Shown here: positions 1-5,873 of the stretch, piece by piece
Position numbering within the stretch: the stretch's first letter is position 1
Layout of the letters: each line of letters begins with the position of its first letter
Assembly: GCF_937949835.1 (NCBI RefSeq)
Contig: NZ_CALEDC010000012.1
Location: 1 to 7,242 of the forward strand
DNA from: an uncultured Campylobacter sp.
GTDB lineage: Bacteria > Campylobacterota > Campylobacteria > Campylobacterales > Campylobacteraceae
Direction of reading: 5' to 3'
DNA length: 7,242 nucleotides
Notes under the pieces: generated by a model
Database searches by the model: none
The model's input: the letters and a program-made list of their open reading frames with translations, nothing else
What the model was told of the DNA's origin: nothing
Made by a program: the position numbers and the translations under genes

Positions 1-249
1 ACATTTTGGCACTATTCTCACTTTAAACGAGCTAGTATCACCAAAAAGAACGAATGCTATTCCATAATATCTTGCTTACGCTTGCATAGGTATTTAGGTT
101 ATACCATGCTTTTTTCGATTTTTTACGATCGTCCTTTAATGATTGCTCACGACATTAAATACGACCTAATGGCATAAAAGACGAATGAATTATATATAAA
201 GCAAAGTAAAATTCATCAAGCGTGTCATTAAGTAAAGCTATTACGTAAA

Positions 250-263
250 TTTTAATGTATAAT
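250..263 (+). promoter_or_regulatory. Candidate sigma70 promoter of the orphan gene
   Basis: A perfect TATAAT lies at 258-263, directly preceded by TG and a T-rich stretch (TTTTAATG), which resembles Campylobacter housekeeping promoters that rely on a -10 box and a T-rich upstream region rather than a strong -35. If used, transcription would begin near 270 and leave a leader of about 140 nt before the ATG at 411, containing the palindrome and the hairpin. Other TATA-like runs nearby (around 190-200 and 383-393) mean this one is not certain. Confidence 0.4.
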
Positions 264-304
264 GAAAAATAAAAATTTAAAATTGCCGGGGGATATGTCA
301 AACT

Positions 305-322
305 AAAATTTGATCAAATTTT
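305..322. repeat. 18-bp perfect palindrome in leader
   Basis: AAAATTTGATCAAATTTT reads identically on both strands. It lies between the candidate promoter at 258-263 and the orphan gene at 411. It could be a binding site for a dimeric regulator, or simply a product of the AAATTT-rich background typical of these genomes, which also gives an 18-bp palindrome at 5089-5106. Confidence 0.45.
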
Positions 323-329
323 TAAAAGC

Positions 330-346
330 CACTCTTTGGAAGAGTG
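330..346 (+). other. Short hairpin in leader of orphan gene
   Basis: CACTCTT and AAGAGTG form a 7-bp stem around the 3-nt loop TGG. No run of T follows (the next bases are TAAATAACCC), so it does not look like a normal intrinsic terminator. It lies about 65 nt before the start codon at 411 and could shape or stabilise the leader transcript. The role is unknown. Confidence 0.4.
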
Positions 347-410
347 TAAATAACCCAAGAAAATATATCTATGCGACGGAGTATTATATAAATAGTGAGG
401 TAAAATTTGA

Positions 411-1169
411 ATGAATATATTTGAAAATAAATCAGAAAGAATTATTGCACAAAGTATAATTGATTGTTTTAGGGAAGGCCCAAAAATCAATTATTTTTCA
501 ATTAATGACAATAGAAGAAAGGTTATTGTAAAACGGCATGTTGAAAAACTTCAAAAAGAGAAGCATATAATTATATTGGAGCATTATCGACCAAACACAA
601 AAAAATGGGAATTTGTATATGCGGATGTAACGTTAATTATGAAAAAAAATCCAGATGATAGTTCTACTAATAAAATAATCAAAGAGGACTATAAATATAT
701 TGGATTTGATATTATATTTAGCCTGACTGACGGAATGATATATAAGAGGATATTTATAAATTTTTCTTTTCATGCCCTATTGCGATTTATTGAAAGATGT
801 AATATCAAAGAGCTATCCACACCAGATAAAGTTAAAAAATTTTTATCTTCAATGATAAGACCGATCTTGTTAAGATGTTTGTCTATGTATGATAGCCTTT
901 GCAGTGAGTTAATGCATAATCAAAGTAATTATGATGAAATCAGGAAAAATTTAAGCAAAGGATTTCATATTGTGATTAATGATATATTCATGCCTATTGC
1001 GTTTGATATTGGTAAGAATAGTGAGGGAAAGCCCAGCCTTTGTTTTACGATTAAAACGATAATGCCAGTAGAATTTAATAGTGCCAAAAGAGCGATTAAG
1101 AAAGAAGAAAGGCCCCCTAAAGAAAAAATTTTTGACTACTTAAATATTATAAAAACATTAATTATTTAG
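411..1169 (+). CDS. A+T-rich orphan protein of unknown function (252 aa)
   Basis: I do not recognise this protein. It is a complete 252-residue frame starting at ATG 411, with a GAGG Shine-Dalgarno at 397-400 ten bases upstream. There is no signal peptide and no clear membrane segment, so it is probably cytoplasmic. The N-terminal 60 residues are basic and helical-looking (for example NRRKVIVKRHVEKLQKEKH) and might be a winged-helix-like nucleic-acid-binding part, but that is a guess. A notable motif is SFHALLRFIER at residues 119-129; HALxRFxER-like segments occur in several small phage and toxin-type families, but I cannot place this one. The C-terminus is Lys-rich, then hydrophobic. Codon choice is overwhelmingly A/T-ending, unlike the genes from 1209 on, which points to horizontal acquisition. 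It stops 39 bases before the truncated thioesterase and may be co-transcribed with it. Confidence 0.75.
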   Translation: MNIFENKSERIIAQSIIDCFREGPKINYFSINDNRRKVIVKRHVEKLQKEKHIIILEHYRPNTKKWEFVYADVTLIMKKNPDDSSTNKIIKEDYKYIGFDIIFSLTDGMIYKRIFINFSFHALLRFIERCNIKELSTPDKVKKFLSSMIRPILLRCLSMYDSLCSELMHNQSNYDEIRKNLSKGFHIVINDIFMPIAFDIGKNSEGKPSLCFTIKTIMPVEFNSAKRAIKKEERPPKEKIFDYLNIIKTLII

Positions 1170-1193
1170 AAATAATATGCTTGGGTGCAAAAA

Positions 1194-1199
1194 AAGGAG
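1194..1199 (+). promoter_or_regulatory. Shine-Dalgarno deciding the ybgC-like start
   Basis: AAGGAG ends nine bases before ATG 1209. An upstream in-frame GTG at 1185 would place this site inside the coding sequence and add eight residues (MQKKENDV) ahead of the family's usual beginning MKIRIYYEDTD, so 1209 is preferred. Confidence 0.75.
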
Positions 1200-1208
1200 A
1201 ATGATGTA

Positions 1209-1460
1209 ATGAAGATACGAATCTACTACGAAGATACCGATGCGGGCGGCATAGCCTATCACGCAAACTATATAAAATACTGCGAAAGGGCGCGCAGCGA
1301 GATGTTTTTCGGCTCGGAGGTTAAGCCTTTAGCAAGGTGGGCATTTTTTATCGTGAGTGAGATTCGGGCGAAATTTAAAAAGCCAATCGTCCTAGGCAAC
1401 TTGTTAGAGACCAAAGTCAAAACGGTGGAGCTAAAAAAGATGTCCGCAATAGTAAAGTAG
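1209..1460 (+). pseudogene. ybgC: 3'-truncated YbgC/FadM-type acyl-CoA thioesterase
   Basis: The 83-residue product begins MKIRIYYEDTDAGGIAYH and continues NYIKYCERARSE, the signature of the YbgC/4-hydroxybenzoyl-CoA thioesterase-like hotdog family, including the catalytic Asp of the EDTDAGG motif (residues 8-14). Such enzymes hydrolyse acyl-CoA thioesters in the cytoplasm as multimers. Family members are normally about 125-135 residues. This one stops at TAG 1458-1460 after KKMSAIVK, so roughly the last 45 residues, the closing beta strands of the hotdog sheet, are missing. Shifting to the +1 frame after 1455 gives SSNYKGSLFF, which resembles the next family segment (xQxIYKxxxxLF), suggesting a frameshift followed by loss of the remainder. 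The gene ends 16 bp from a convergent methyltransferase. It is probably non-functional. The family call is firm; the symbol is a family label. Confidence 0.78.
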
Positions 1461-1476
1461 CAATTACAAAGGCTCT

Positions 1477-2268
1477 CTATTTTTTACCTACCAGAAGTTT
1501 TGAACTGCCTAGCATCAGCCATTTGGCTTCGCGCGGGCCCATAAAAAGCCCCTGCGTCGTGTCTATGAGCTCGACTCGCTCGTAGCCCTGCTCCTTAAGT
1601 CGCGCGATGAAAGCATCCATATCGCCGTAGTTTCCGCGCGAGAAAAGATCGTGTATCGCGAAGCTGCCGCCCTTTTTAAGCACGCGAAGCGTCTCTAAAA
1701 GCAGCGCCTGGCGGTCCTTGCGCATGATGTTGTGATAGACGTAGTTGCTTGTAACCGCATCGAAGCTGCCGTCCTCAAAGGGCAGCTGCGTGGCGTCGGC
1801 CTGCTCGAAGCTAGTGTTTTGCACCCCTTCGGCGCGCGCGTTGGATTCGCACAGCTGCTTGTTAAAAGACGCGTACTCAAAGCCCCAGCGATCTACGCCT
1901 AGCACCGATGCGTGCGGGTTGCGCTTAGCGACGGCGATCGTTAGCGCGCCGCTGCCGCAGCCTACGTCTAGCCCGCGCCCGCCCTCGGGCAGATCTACGT
2001 ATTTTGCCGTGCCCTCTACGATCGCGCGAGAGAGTTGGCGCTTGCCGCCGTAATCAAACGCGCGGTACCACACGACGCAGTAGATCGTAAAGCCGACCAA
2101 AAACAGCGCCGCTGCGCCGAAAAGCCCCGCAAGAAACCACCTCAGCACGCCGCCAACAAAAGCACCGCAAACGCCGAAAATCAAAAACAAAACTAGCGCT
2201 ACGCCCGCACCTGCGGCAAAGCTCGCGATCATGCCCTTAGGCACCCAGTTTTTATAGTCCGGTTTCAT
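1477..2268 (-). CDS. Membrane-anchored class I SAM-dependent methyltransferase
   Basis: This 263-residue protein carries two hydrophobic segments at about residues 12-38 and 42-68, then a cytoplasmic Rossmann-fold methyltransferase domain. Motif I is LDVGCGSG (100-107), which binds S-adenosylmethionine. The acidic residue ending strand 2 is D126 in LGVDRW, the adenine-contacting region is QADATQLPF (157-164), and motif IV-like FDAVTSNYVYHNI (169-181) precedes ETLRVLKKGGSFAIHDLF (192-209). The order matches small-molecule methyltransferases of the UbiE/Methyltransf_11 type, but the substrate cannot be read from sequence; the membrane anchor suggests a lipid, quinone-like or other membrane-associated acceptor (inference). 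The start is ATG with AAAGGAG (complement 2274-2280) five bases upstream. It lies 119 bp downstream of the receptor gene on the same strand, so read-through from that promoter is possible. Its 3' end is convergent with the broken thioesterase. Confidence 0.85.
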   Translation of the reverse strand: MKPDYKNWVPKGMIASFAAGAGVALVLFLIFGVCGAFVGGVLRWFLAGLFGAAALFLVGFTIYCVVWYRAFDYGGKRQLSRAIVEGTAKYVDLPEGGRGLDVGCGSGALTIAVAKRNPHASVLGVDRWGFEYASFNKQLCESNARAEGVQNTSFEQADATQLPFEDGSFDAVTSNYVYHNIMRKDRQALLLETLRVLKKGGSFAIHDLFSRGNYGDMDAFIARLKEQGYERVELIDTTQGLFMGPREAKWLMLGSSKLLVGKK

Positions 2269-2320
2269 CTTCGCTCCTTTTATTAAATTTAATCTTGCGG
2301 CGGTAAAGCACGCTGCGGCG

Positions 2321-2352
2321 AAATTTTAAATTCCGTCCGTAAATTTTAAATT
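2321..2352. repeat. Tandem AAATTTTAAATT repeat between receptor and methyltransferase
   Basis: AAATTTTAAATT occurs at 2321-2332 and again at 2341-2352, separated by CCGTCCGT, giving a 20-bp period (two helical turns). It lies in the 119-bp gap downstream of the receptor stop and upstream of the methyltransferase ribosome site. It may be composition-driven; I see no convincing terminator or promoter in this gap. Confidence 0.35.
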
Positions 2353-2387
2353 TCACAGCTCAAACCTCGCTTAAATTTAAACACTCG

Positions 2388-4460
2388 CTAATAGGTGTAT
2401 TTAAACTCCGCGTAGTAATTGCGCCCGGGAGCCGGAGTATAGACATCTGCGCGTAAATTTTGGTTGTAATTATACTCCTCGTCAAAGACGTTTTTGACTC
2501 CGGCGCTTATCAAAAATCCGCTTGCGAAGCGGTACGCAGCGCCCAGATCTACGATCGTGCGCGAATCGATCCTATCGTGGTTGGCGTCGTGCGATGATGA
2601 GAAATATTTAAAATCGCTCATCAGCGTTAAATTTCTAATCGGCTCGTAATCGACGCCCAAAATGAACTTCGAGCGCTCCACCAGCGGAACCTGCTTGCCT
2701 TTATCCGCACCGGATTGGATCTTGGCGTCCACGTATGAAAAGGTCTCGCTGAGCTTTAAATTTGAAAGCAAGCTTTGCTCCGCATACAGCTCCACGCCCT
2801 TGCGGCGCGTCTCGTCGATATTTATAAAATGCCAACCGCTATTAAAGCCGCTACCGAGTAGCTCGTTTACGATCTCATTTTTCGTATCGGTCCAAAACAG
2901 AGTCGCACTTACGTATTGCCCATAGATTAGATCCTTCATGCCGATCTCGTAGGTTTTAAAGGTTTCGGATTTGAGGTTATTAAGCACATAGGGGCCGTTG
3001 CGACTGAGCTTATCGATGAGCTGATTAGGCCCCGGCGAGATATAGCCTCGCTCAAATTTAAAATAGACATTGCCGTCTTTAGAATATTTAAAATTCGGCG
3101 TGATCTCAAACGCATAGTTGTTTTTATCGTCCGTTACGTGCGTGCTGTCTTGAGTGTGAAAGATGCGCCCCATCCTACGCATCGTCGTAGAGACCTCGCG
3201 ATCTACTTTGTATTCGGCGCGCTCAAAACGCCCGCCAGCACTAAGTGAAAATAGCTCCGTAAAGTCGTGCTTTTCTAAGGCATAAACCGAGTGCGTCTGT
3301 TTTTGCATATCAAAGATCGTAAGCTGCGAAAGGCTCATCATAGGATTCATCGAAGTGGTAAAGTCGATCCTACGGAAGCCCTTATTTTTAAGATAATCAT
3401 ATCCCGCTATGAACTCGCCGCTGTCGTAGTCGAGCTTGCCTTTTAAATTTGCCCCCTCTTTGCGATCTTTCATCACAAAGCCCTTTTGTAAAATTCTAAT
3501 ATCTTGGTAATAAGGCTGTAAATTTGCTTCAAATCTATCGCCAAATTTTACCGCATAATCCAAGTCAAAATTTAGTCGCGTGCTTTTGGTAAAGGTCCTC
3601 TCGCCTCCTTGTTGGCGACGATCTGCTTTAAGTTTGGCAAGCCCTAAACCCGGCACATCATGCGTCCTAGCGCGATAAAAGCTCGGATTAAAAGATAGGC
3701 TTTGATCATCTGAAATTTTATAATTTAGTCCAAATGATGTATAGTAGCCTCGCTCTCTTTCGCCCTTGCGGTATCCATGCTGATCAAAGCCCTTTATTGC
3801 GGTCTTTAGAAATAGATTTTCGCTCACATTCCCGCCTGCGCCGAAATTTAGATCTTTATAATTATACGACGCGATCTTGGTAGAGACATTGGCGTATGGA
3901 TATTTTGCGCCCTTTTTTGTGATGATATTTATCACGCCGCCGCTGGTGCCGCTGCCGTAAAGCACGCTACCGCCGCCGGGGATGATCTCCACGCGCTCGA
4001 TATCTTCGATCGGAACTAAATCGATCGGAATGCTCGTCGGCGTCGTGTCGATCATATTGAGCGCGACTCCGTTAAGAAGGACCTTAACGGAGGTATTGGC
4101 CTTCGCACCTTGCCCACGCAAATCAACAGATCTGCCGTTAAAGCTAACCCCCGGCGCCTTTTCTAAAATTTCACGCAGATCGCGGTAGCCACGGTTTTCC
4201 ATATCCTCCGCGGTGATAACGGAGACGTTGCGAACCTCGTTTTTAAGCGTATCTTCAAAGCCCGTCGCGGTAACTACGATGGTGCCCAACTTTGTGGCGT
4301 TCGCGCCGGAAGCGTTTTTAGGAGCTGCGGAATTTACGGCTCCCGCGCCGGGCGCGCTGATATTTGCAGACGTAGCGTTGTTTTCGGCTCCGTTTAGTTG
4401 TAAGGCGGCGCACAAGCTTAGCGCGATCGCGGCATTTGAAAGATAAAATTTCTTAAACAT
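2388..4460 (-). CDS. TonB-dependent outer-membrane receptor
   Basis: This 690-residue protein imports a scarce ligand, typically a siderophore, heme or metal complex, across the outer membrane using TonB/ExbBD energy. A signal peptide (FKKF, then AAIALSLCAALQL) is followed by an Ala/Asn/Ser-rich linker (about 25-57), a TonB-box-like segment TIVVTATG (60-67), and a plug domain with NVSVITAEDME, DLRGQGAKA, PIEDIERVEIIPGGGSVLYG and GGVINIITKKG (about 78-184). A 22-strand beta barrel follows, including the conserved VKNVFDEEYNY near the end, and it closes on the aromatic C-terminal FKYTY expected of barrel proteins. The length fits the FepA/CirA-like class. Ligand specificity cannot be read directly; two neighbouring outer loops are rich in Met and His. 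Start choice: a GTG at 4463 lies only one or two bases from the Shine-Dalgarno, so ATG 4460 is preferred. No frameshift was seen. Confidence 0.93.
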   Translation of the reverse strand: MFKKFYLSNAAIALSLCAALQLNGAENNATSANISAPGAGAVNSAAPKNASGANATKLGTIVVTATGFEDTLKNEVRNVSVITAEDMENRGYRDLREILEKAPGVSFNGRSVDLRGQGAKANTSVKVLLNGVALNMIDTTPTSIPIDLVPIEDIERVEIIPGGGSVLYGSGTSGGVINIITKKGAKYPYANVSTKIASYNYKDLNFGAGGNVSENLFLKTAIKGFDQHGYRKGERERGYYTSFGLNYKISDDQSLSFNPSFYRARTHDVPGLGLAKLKADRRQQGGERTFTKSTRLNFDLDYAVKFGDRFEANLQPYYQDIRILQKGFVMKDRKEGANLKGKLDYDSGEFIAGYDYLKNKGFRRIDFTTSMNPMMSLSQLTIFDMQKQTHSVYALEKHDFTELFSLSAGGRFERAEYKVDREVSTTMRRMGRIFHTQDSTHVTDDKNNYAFEITPNFKYSKDGNVYFKFERGYISPGPNQLIDKLSRNGPYVLNNLKSETFKTYEIGMKDLIYGQYVSATLFWTDTKNEIVNELLGSGFNSGWHFINIDETRRKGVELYAEQSLLSNLKLSETFSYVDAKIQSGADKGKQVPLVERSKFILGVDYEPIRNLTLMSDFKYFSSSHDANHDRIDSRTIVDLGAAYRFASGFLISAGVKNVFDEEYNYNQNLRADVYTPAPGRNYYAEFKYTY

Positions 4461-4464
4461 CACT

Positions 4465-4471
4465 CTCCCCT
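4465..4471 (-). promoter_or_regulatory. Shine-Dalgarno deciding the receptor start
   Basis: Read on the minus strand, AGGGGAG is followed by AGTG and then ATG. The spacing of four bases suits ATG 4460, while the adjacent in-frame GTG at 4463 is almost abutting and is unlikely to be used. Confidence 0.6.
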
Positions 4472-4492
4472 ATTCAAAATTATAATTTTGCG

Positions 4493-4518
4493 AATGATTT
4501 GCAAATGATATATTATAA
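4493..4518 (-). promoter_or_regulatory. Candidate promoter and operator of the receptor gene
   Basis: On the minus strand a TATAAT box lies at complement 4512-4517, which would start transcription near 4505 and give a leader of about 45 nt. The start region overlaps two direct copies of AATGAT (4493-4498 and 4504-4509, 11 bp apart, about one helical turn) around the palindrome ATTTGCAAAT (4497-4506). The plus-strand string TGATATATTATAA (4506-4518) resembles a shortened Fur box. Receptors of this class are commonly Fur-repressed, but the match to the 7-1-7 consensus is poor. A second TATAAT (complement 4479-4484) lies very near the ribosome site. Confidence 0.35.
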
Positions 4519-4826
4519 TTTCTCTTGATTAAATAATAATAAATTTCAAAGATTAAAGATAGATTTTTTAAAATTTTTGCGTAGATTGGATGAAATTTTA
4601 ATTTCGAGAGTTTTACATAGCGCGGTAAAATTTCGGTTTTAAATTTAGATTCTTTAGTGGTTTTTATTTCTTAAAGCGGCAAATTTGCAAAGCAAATCTA
4701 GCTGGAATTTTTAAAATTTACTCAATCCCTAAAATCATACCCGTCTAAAATGCACCTAAAAGTATTAAACCTATCCTGGCGCTCATTTTTTATTCCTAAG
4801 GCCTTTTGATTTTGTTTGAGTATCAA
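4519..4826. other. Spacer between receptor promoter and small CxxC gene
   Basis: No supported gene. The sequence is AAATTT-rich. It contains a small perfect hairpin ATTTGC-AAA-GCAAAT (4683-4697) without a T-run on either side, and a 13-codon minus-strand frame (ATG at complement 4784-4786, TAG at 4745-4747) preceded by an AGGA at a normal distance, encoding the hydrophobic MSARIGLILLGAF. The latter might be a degraded small membrane protein but is too short to call. Confidence 0.5.
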
Positions 4827-5012
4827 TTATTTTTTATCATGGCTCACCCTCTTTAGCCACTCTTTTTCAAATTTATAATATCTTTCAAGCTTTTTATTCT
4901 TTTCTGCTTGATTCCACTTTTCTATCTCAGCATAATCTTGCAGCTCGCCTCCGCACTTAGGGCAAACATTCCTATCTTTAACGTCCGAGAAATTATAAAA
5001 TTTACTTCTCAT
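4827..5012 (-). CDS. Small charged protein with one CPKCGG motif (61 aa)
   Basis: I do not recognise a family. The 61 residues contain a single CPKCGGEL (residues 17-24), half of a typical zinc-ribbon, followed by a highly charged, probably helical tail (YAEIEKWNQAEKNKKLERYY and KFEKEWLKR). One CxxC could bind zinc only if the protein dimerises or uses other ligands such as the C-terminal His; alternatively it may be a remnant of a larger zinc-ribbon protein. The amino-acid make-up, with Trp, Tyr and mixed charges, looks like real coding sequence, and an in-frame stop 18 bases before the ATG limits the choice of start. There is no good Shine-Dalgarno close to the ATG; the nearest AGGA is more than 20 bases away, which lowers confidence. 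It lies on the same strand as the receptor but about 366 bp upstream of it, so it is probably a separate unit. Confidence 0.55.
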   Translation of the reverse strand: MRSKFYNFSDVKDRNVCPKCGGELQDYAEIEKWNQAEKNKKLERYYKFEKEWLKRVSHDKK

Positions 5013-5088
5013 ATTTTTAAAATTTTACCGTAATTTTCCTGTAAAATTTTGCTTAAATTTGGCTTCAGTCGTTTAAAATTTTATCTCT

Positions 5089-5106
5089 TTGAAATTTAAA
5101 TTTCAA
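5089..5106. repeat. 18-bp perfect palindrome
   Basis: TTGAAATTTAAATTTCAA is its own reverse complement. It lies in the divergent gap between the small CxxC gene and the SemiSWEET gene. Regulator site or background composition are both possible. Confidence 0.4.
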
Positions 5107-5281
5107 CCATTGTCCGGCGTTTTAAATTTCTCTGTTTTTTTAAAATGCGCGCCTCAAACGCCGCTTTAAAATTTACGCAGACGCGAGCAGGTGAGGGGTC
5201 GCTGCGATAAATTAAAGTCAAATTTTATTTCTAGCCATCTTTTAATTTGTTTCTTAATCTTTGGTGTATTAAATCCCGCTT

Positions 5282-5305
5282 CGTTTCATTCGTAAATTTG
5301 AAACG
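5282..5305. promoter_or_regulatory. Candidate operator before SemiSWEET gene
   Basis: CGTTTCA (5282-5288) and TGAAACG (5299-5305) are exact reverse complements separated by ten bases, so the half-site centres are 17 bp apart. The pair ends 13 bases before the AAGGAG ribosome site of the SemiSWEET gene. Position and symmetry suit a dimeric repressor site, or a weak leader hairpin. The regulator is unknown. Confidence 0.35.
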
Positions 5306-5328
5306 TATTTTAAAAACAAGGAGAGCCG

Positions 5329-5586
5329 ATGAGTGAAAGAAATTTACAAATTTTAGGTTGGGCGGGCACATGCCTGTCGGTCATCATGTACGTATCCTAC
5401 GTGCCGAACATAATGGCAAATTTAGACGGCAACAAAGTCCCGTTTCTCCAGCCGCTCGCAGCCACGATAAACTGCACGATATGGGTCAGCTACGGTCTTT
5501 TAAAGCCTAAAAAGGACTATCCGCTCGCCGCGGCGAATTTCCCGGGGATCATCTTTGGGCTGCTAACCGCAATAACGGCGCTTTAA
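5329..5586 (+). CDS. SemiSWEET-family sugar transporter
   Basis: The 85-residue protein is a bacterial SemiSWEET (MtN3/saliva family), an inner-membrane three-helix unit that dimerises to make a bidirectional carrier for small sugars. Helices are at about residues 7-29, 38-58 and 64-84. Family features visible are the helix-1 proline in YVPN (24-27), the tract FLQPLAATINCTIWVSYGLL (39-58) with the substrate-facing Trp52, the short KPKKDYP linker, and Asn70 and Pro72 in AANFPGIIFG, where the family's pocket Asn is found. The length is the normal single-repeat size. ATG 5329 follows AAGGAG (5318-5323) with a five-base gap. The gene stands alone; a candidate operator lies at 5282-5305. The sugar cannot be deduced from sequence. 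Confidence 0.9.
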   Translation: MSERNLQILGWAGTCLSVIMYVSYVPNIMANLDGNKVPFLQPLAATINCTIWVSYGLLKPKKDYPLAAANFPGIIFGLLTAITAL

Positions 5587-5614
5587 CCGCGCTTTTAGCG
5601 GCTTGATAAATTTT

Positions 5615-5790
5615 AAAATCGCCCGCGCCGCACTCTGCAAGCCGCACCCGCAACGCTTTTTAGCTGCCTGCTACGTGCTGCAACTGCTCACTCGCTGTCA
5701 CGCCAAGCCTGAGCTAGCTTACCACAAGCGCGCCCGTACCTCACAAACCCATTACGACGCGGCTTTAAAATTTCACAAAATCGCCCGCGC
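5615..5790. repeat. Pair of exact 14-bp direct repeats
   Basis: AAAATCGCCCGCGC occurs at 5615-5628 and 5777-5790. The copies start 162 bp apart, a multiple of three. Similarity stops at both ends of the 14-mer. Origin unknown. Confidence 0.5.
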
Positions 5791-5841
5791 TGTATTCAAA
5801 TCTGCCGAATTTAAATAACTTTTATACAAAATTTGATAAGC

Positions 5842-5857
5842 TTATTTTGATTAAAAT
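5842..5857 (+). promoter_or_regulatory. Candidate promoter of the universal stress gene
   Basis: A T-rich stretch ending TTTTG is followed by a TAAAAT-like -10 box (5852-5857). It would start transcription near 5863, about 17 nt before ATG 5880 and just ahead of the AAAAGGA ribosome site. The box is not perfect and the background is A+T-rich, so the call is tentative. Confidence 0.3.
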
Positions 5858-5866
5858 TTTATCTTT

Positions 5867-5873
5867 AAAAGGA
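5867..5873 (+). promoter_or_regulatory. Shine-Dalgarno deciding the Usp start
   Basis: AAAAGGA sits six bases before ATG 5880. An upstream in-frame TTG at 5847 would place this site inside the gene and add eleven residues ahead of the family-typical MKKVITCVD, so ATG 5880 is chosen. Confidence 0.75.

Larger units (their letters stand above)
1..410. other. A+T-rich spacer at left edge, no supported gene
   Basis: I see no gene here that I can support. One plus-strand frame is free of stops from base 1 to the TAA at 175-177 (58 codons), but its translation is rich in aromatic residues, Cys and His, lacks the charged residues expected of a Campylobacter protein, and resembles nothing I know. It could be a degraded gene end or chance. 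The stretch also holds a TATAAT box at 258-263, a perfect 18-bp palindrome at 305-322 and a 7-bp stem hairpin at 330-346, described separately. No tRNA or IS end was recognised. The base composition matches the orphan gene that follows and differs from the G+C-richer genes further right, so the two probably arrived as one unit (inference). Confidence 0.5.
5013..5328. other. Spacer upstream of the SemiSWEET gene
   Basis: No supported gene. Visible structures are a perfect 18-bp palindrome at 5089-5106 (TTGAAATTTAAATTTCAA), an 8-bp inverted repeat CGGCGTTT (5115-5122) with AAACGCCG (5156-5163) separated by 33 bases, and a 7-10-7 inverted repeat just before the SemiSWEET ribosome site. No tRNA or ncRNA was recognised. 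Promoters for both flanking divergent genes should lie in this gap, but I cannot place them firmly. Confidence 0.5.

Noticed and set aside
1..177. 58-codon stop-free plus-strand frame reaching the left edge
   Set aside because: The translation has unusual composition and no recognisable motif. At this A+T content a stop-free run of this length in one of six frames is not very rare, so I do not call it a gene end.
1185..1208. GTG start extending the thioesterase by eight residues
   Set aside because: The extension would encode the Shine-Dalgarno itself, and the family begins at the MKIRIYYEDTD segment from ATG 1209.
4683..4697. ATTTGC-AAA-GCAAAT hairpin as terminator of the small CxxC gene
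   Set aside because: Six-base A+T-rich stem without a T-run, more than 120 bp from the stop codon.
5115..5163. 8-bp inverted repeat CGGCGTTT/AAACGCCG as a terminator
   Set aside because: The 33-base loop is long, no T-run follows the second arm, and no gene ends just before it.
5603..5818. TTG-started 71-codon frame after the SemiSWEET gene
   Set aside because: No ribosome site, a rare start codon, Cys/His/Arg-rich translation and no family resemblance.
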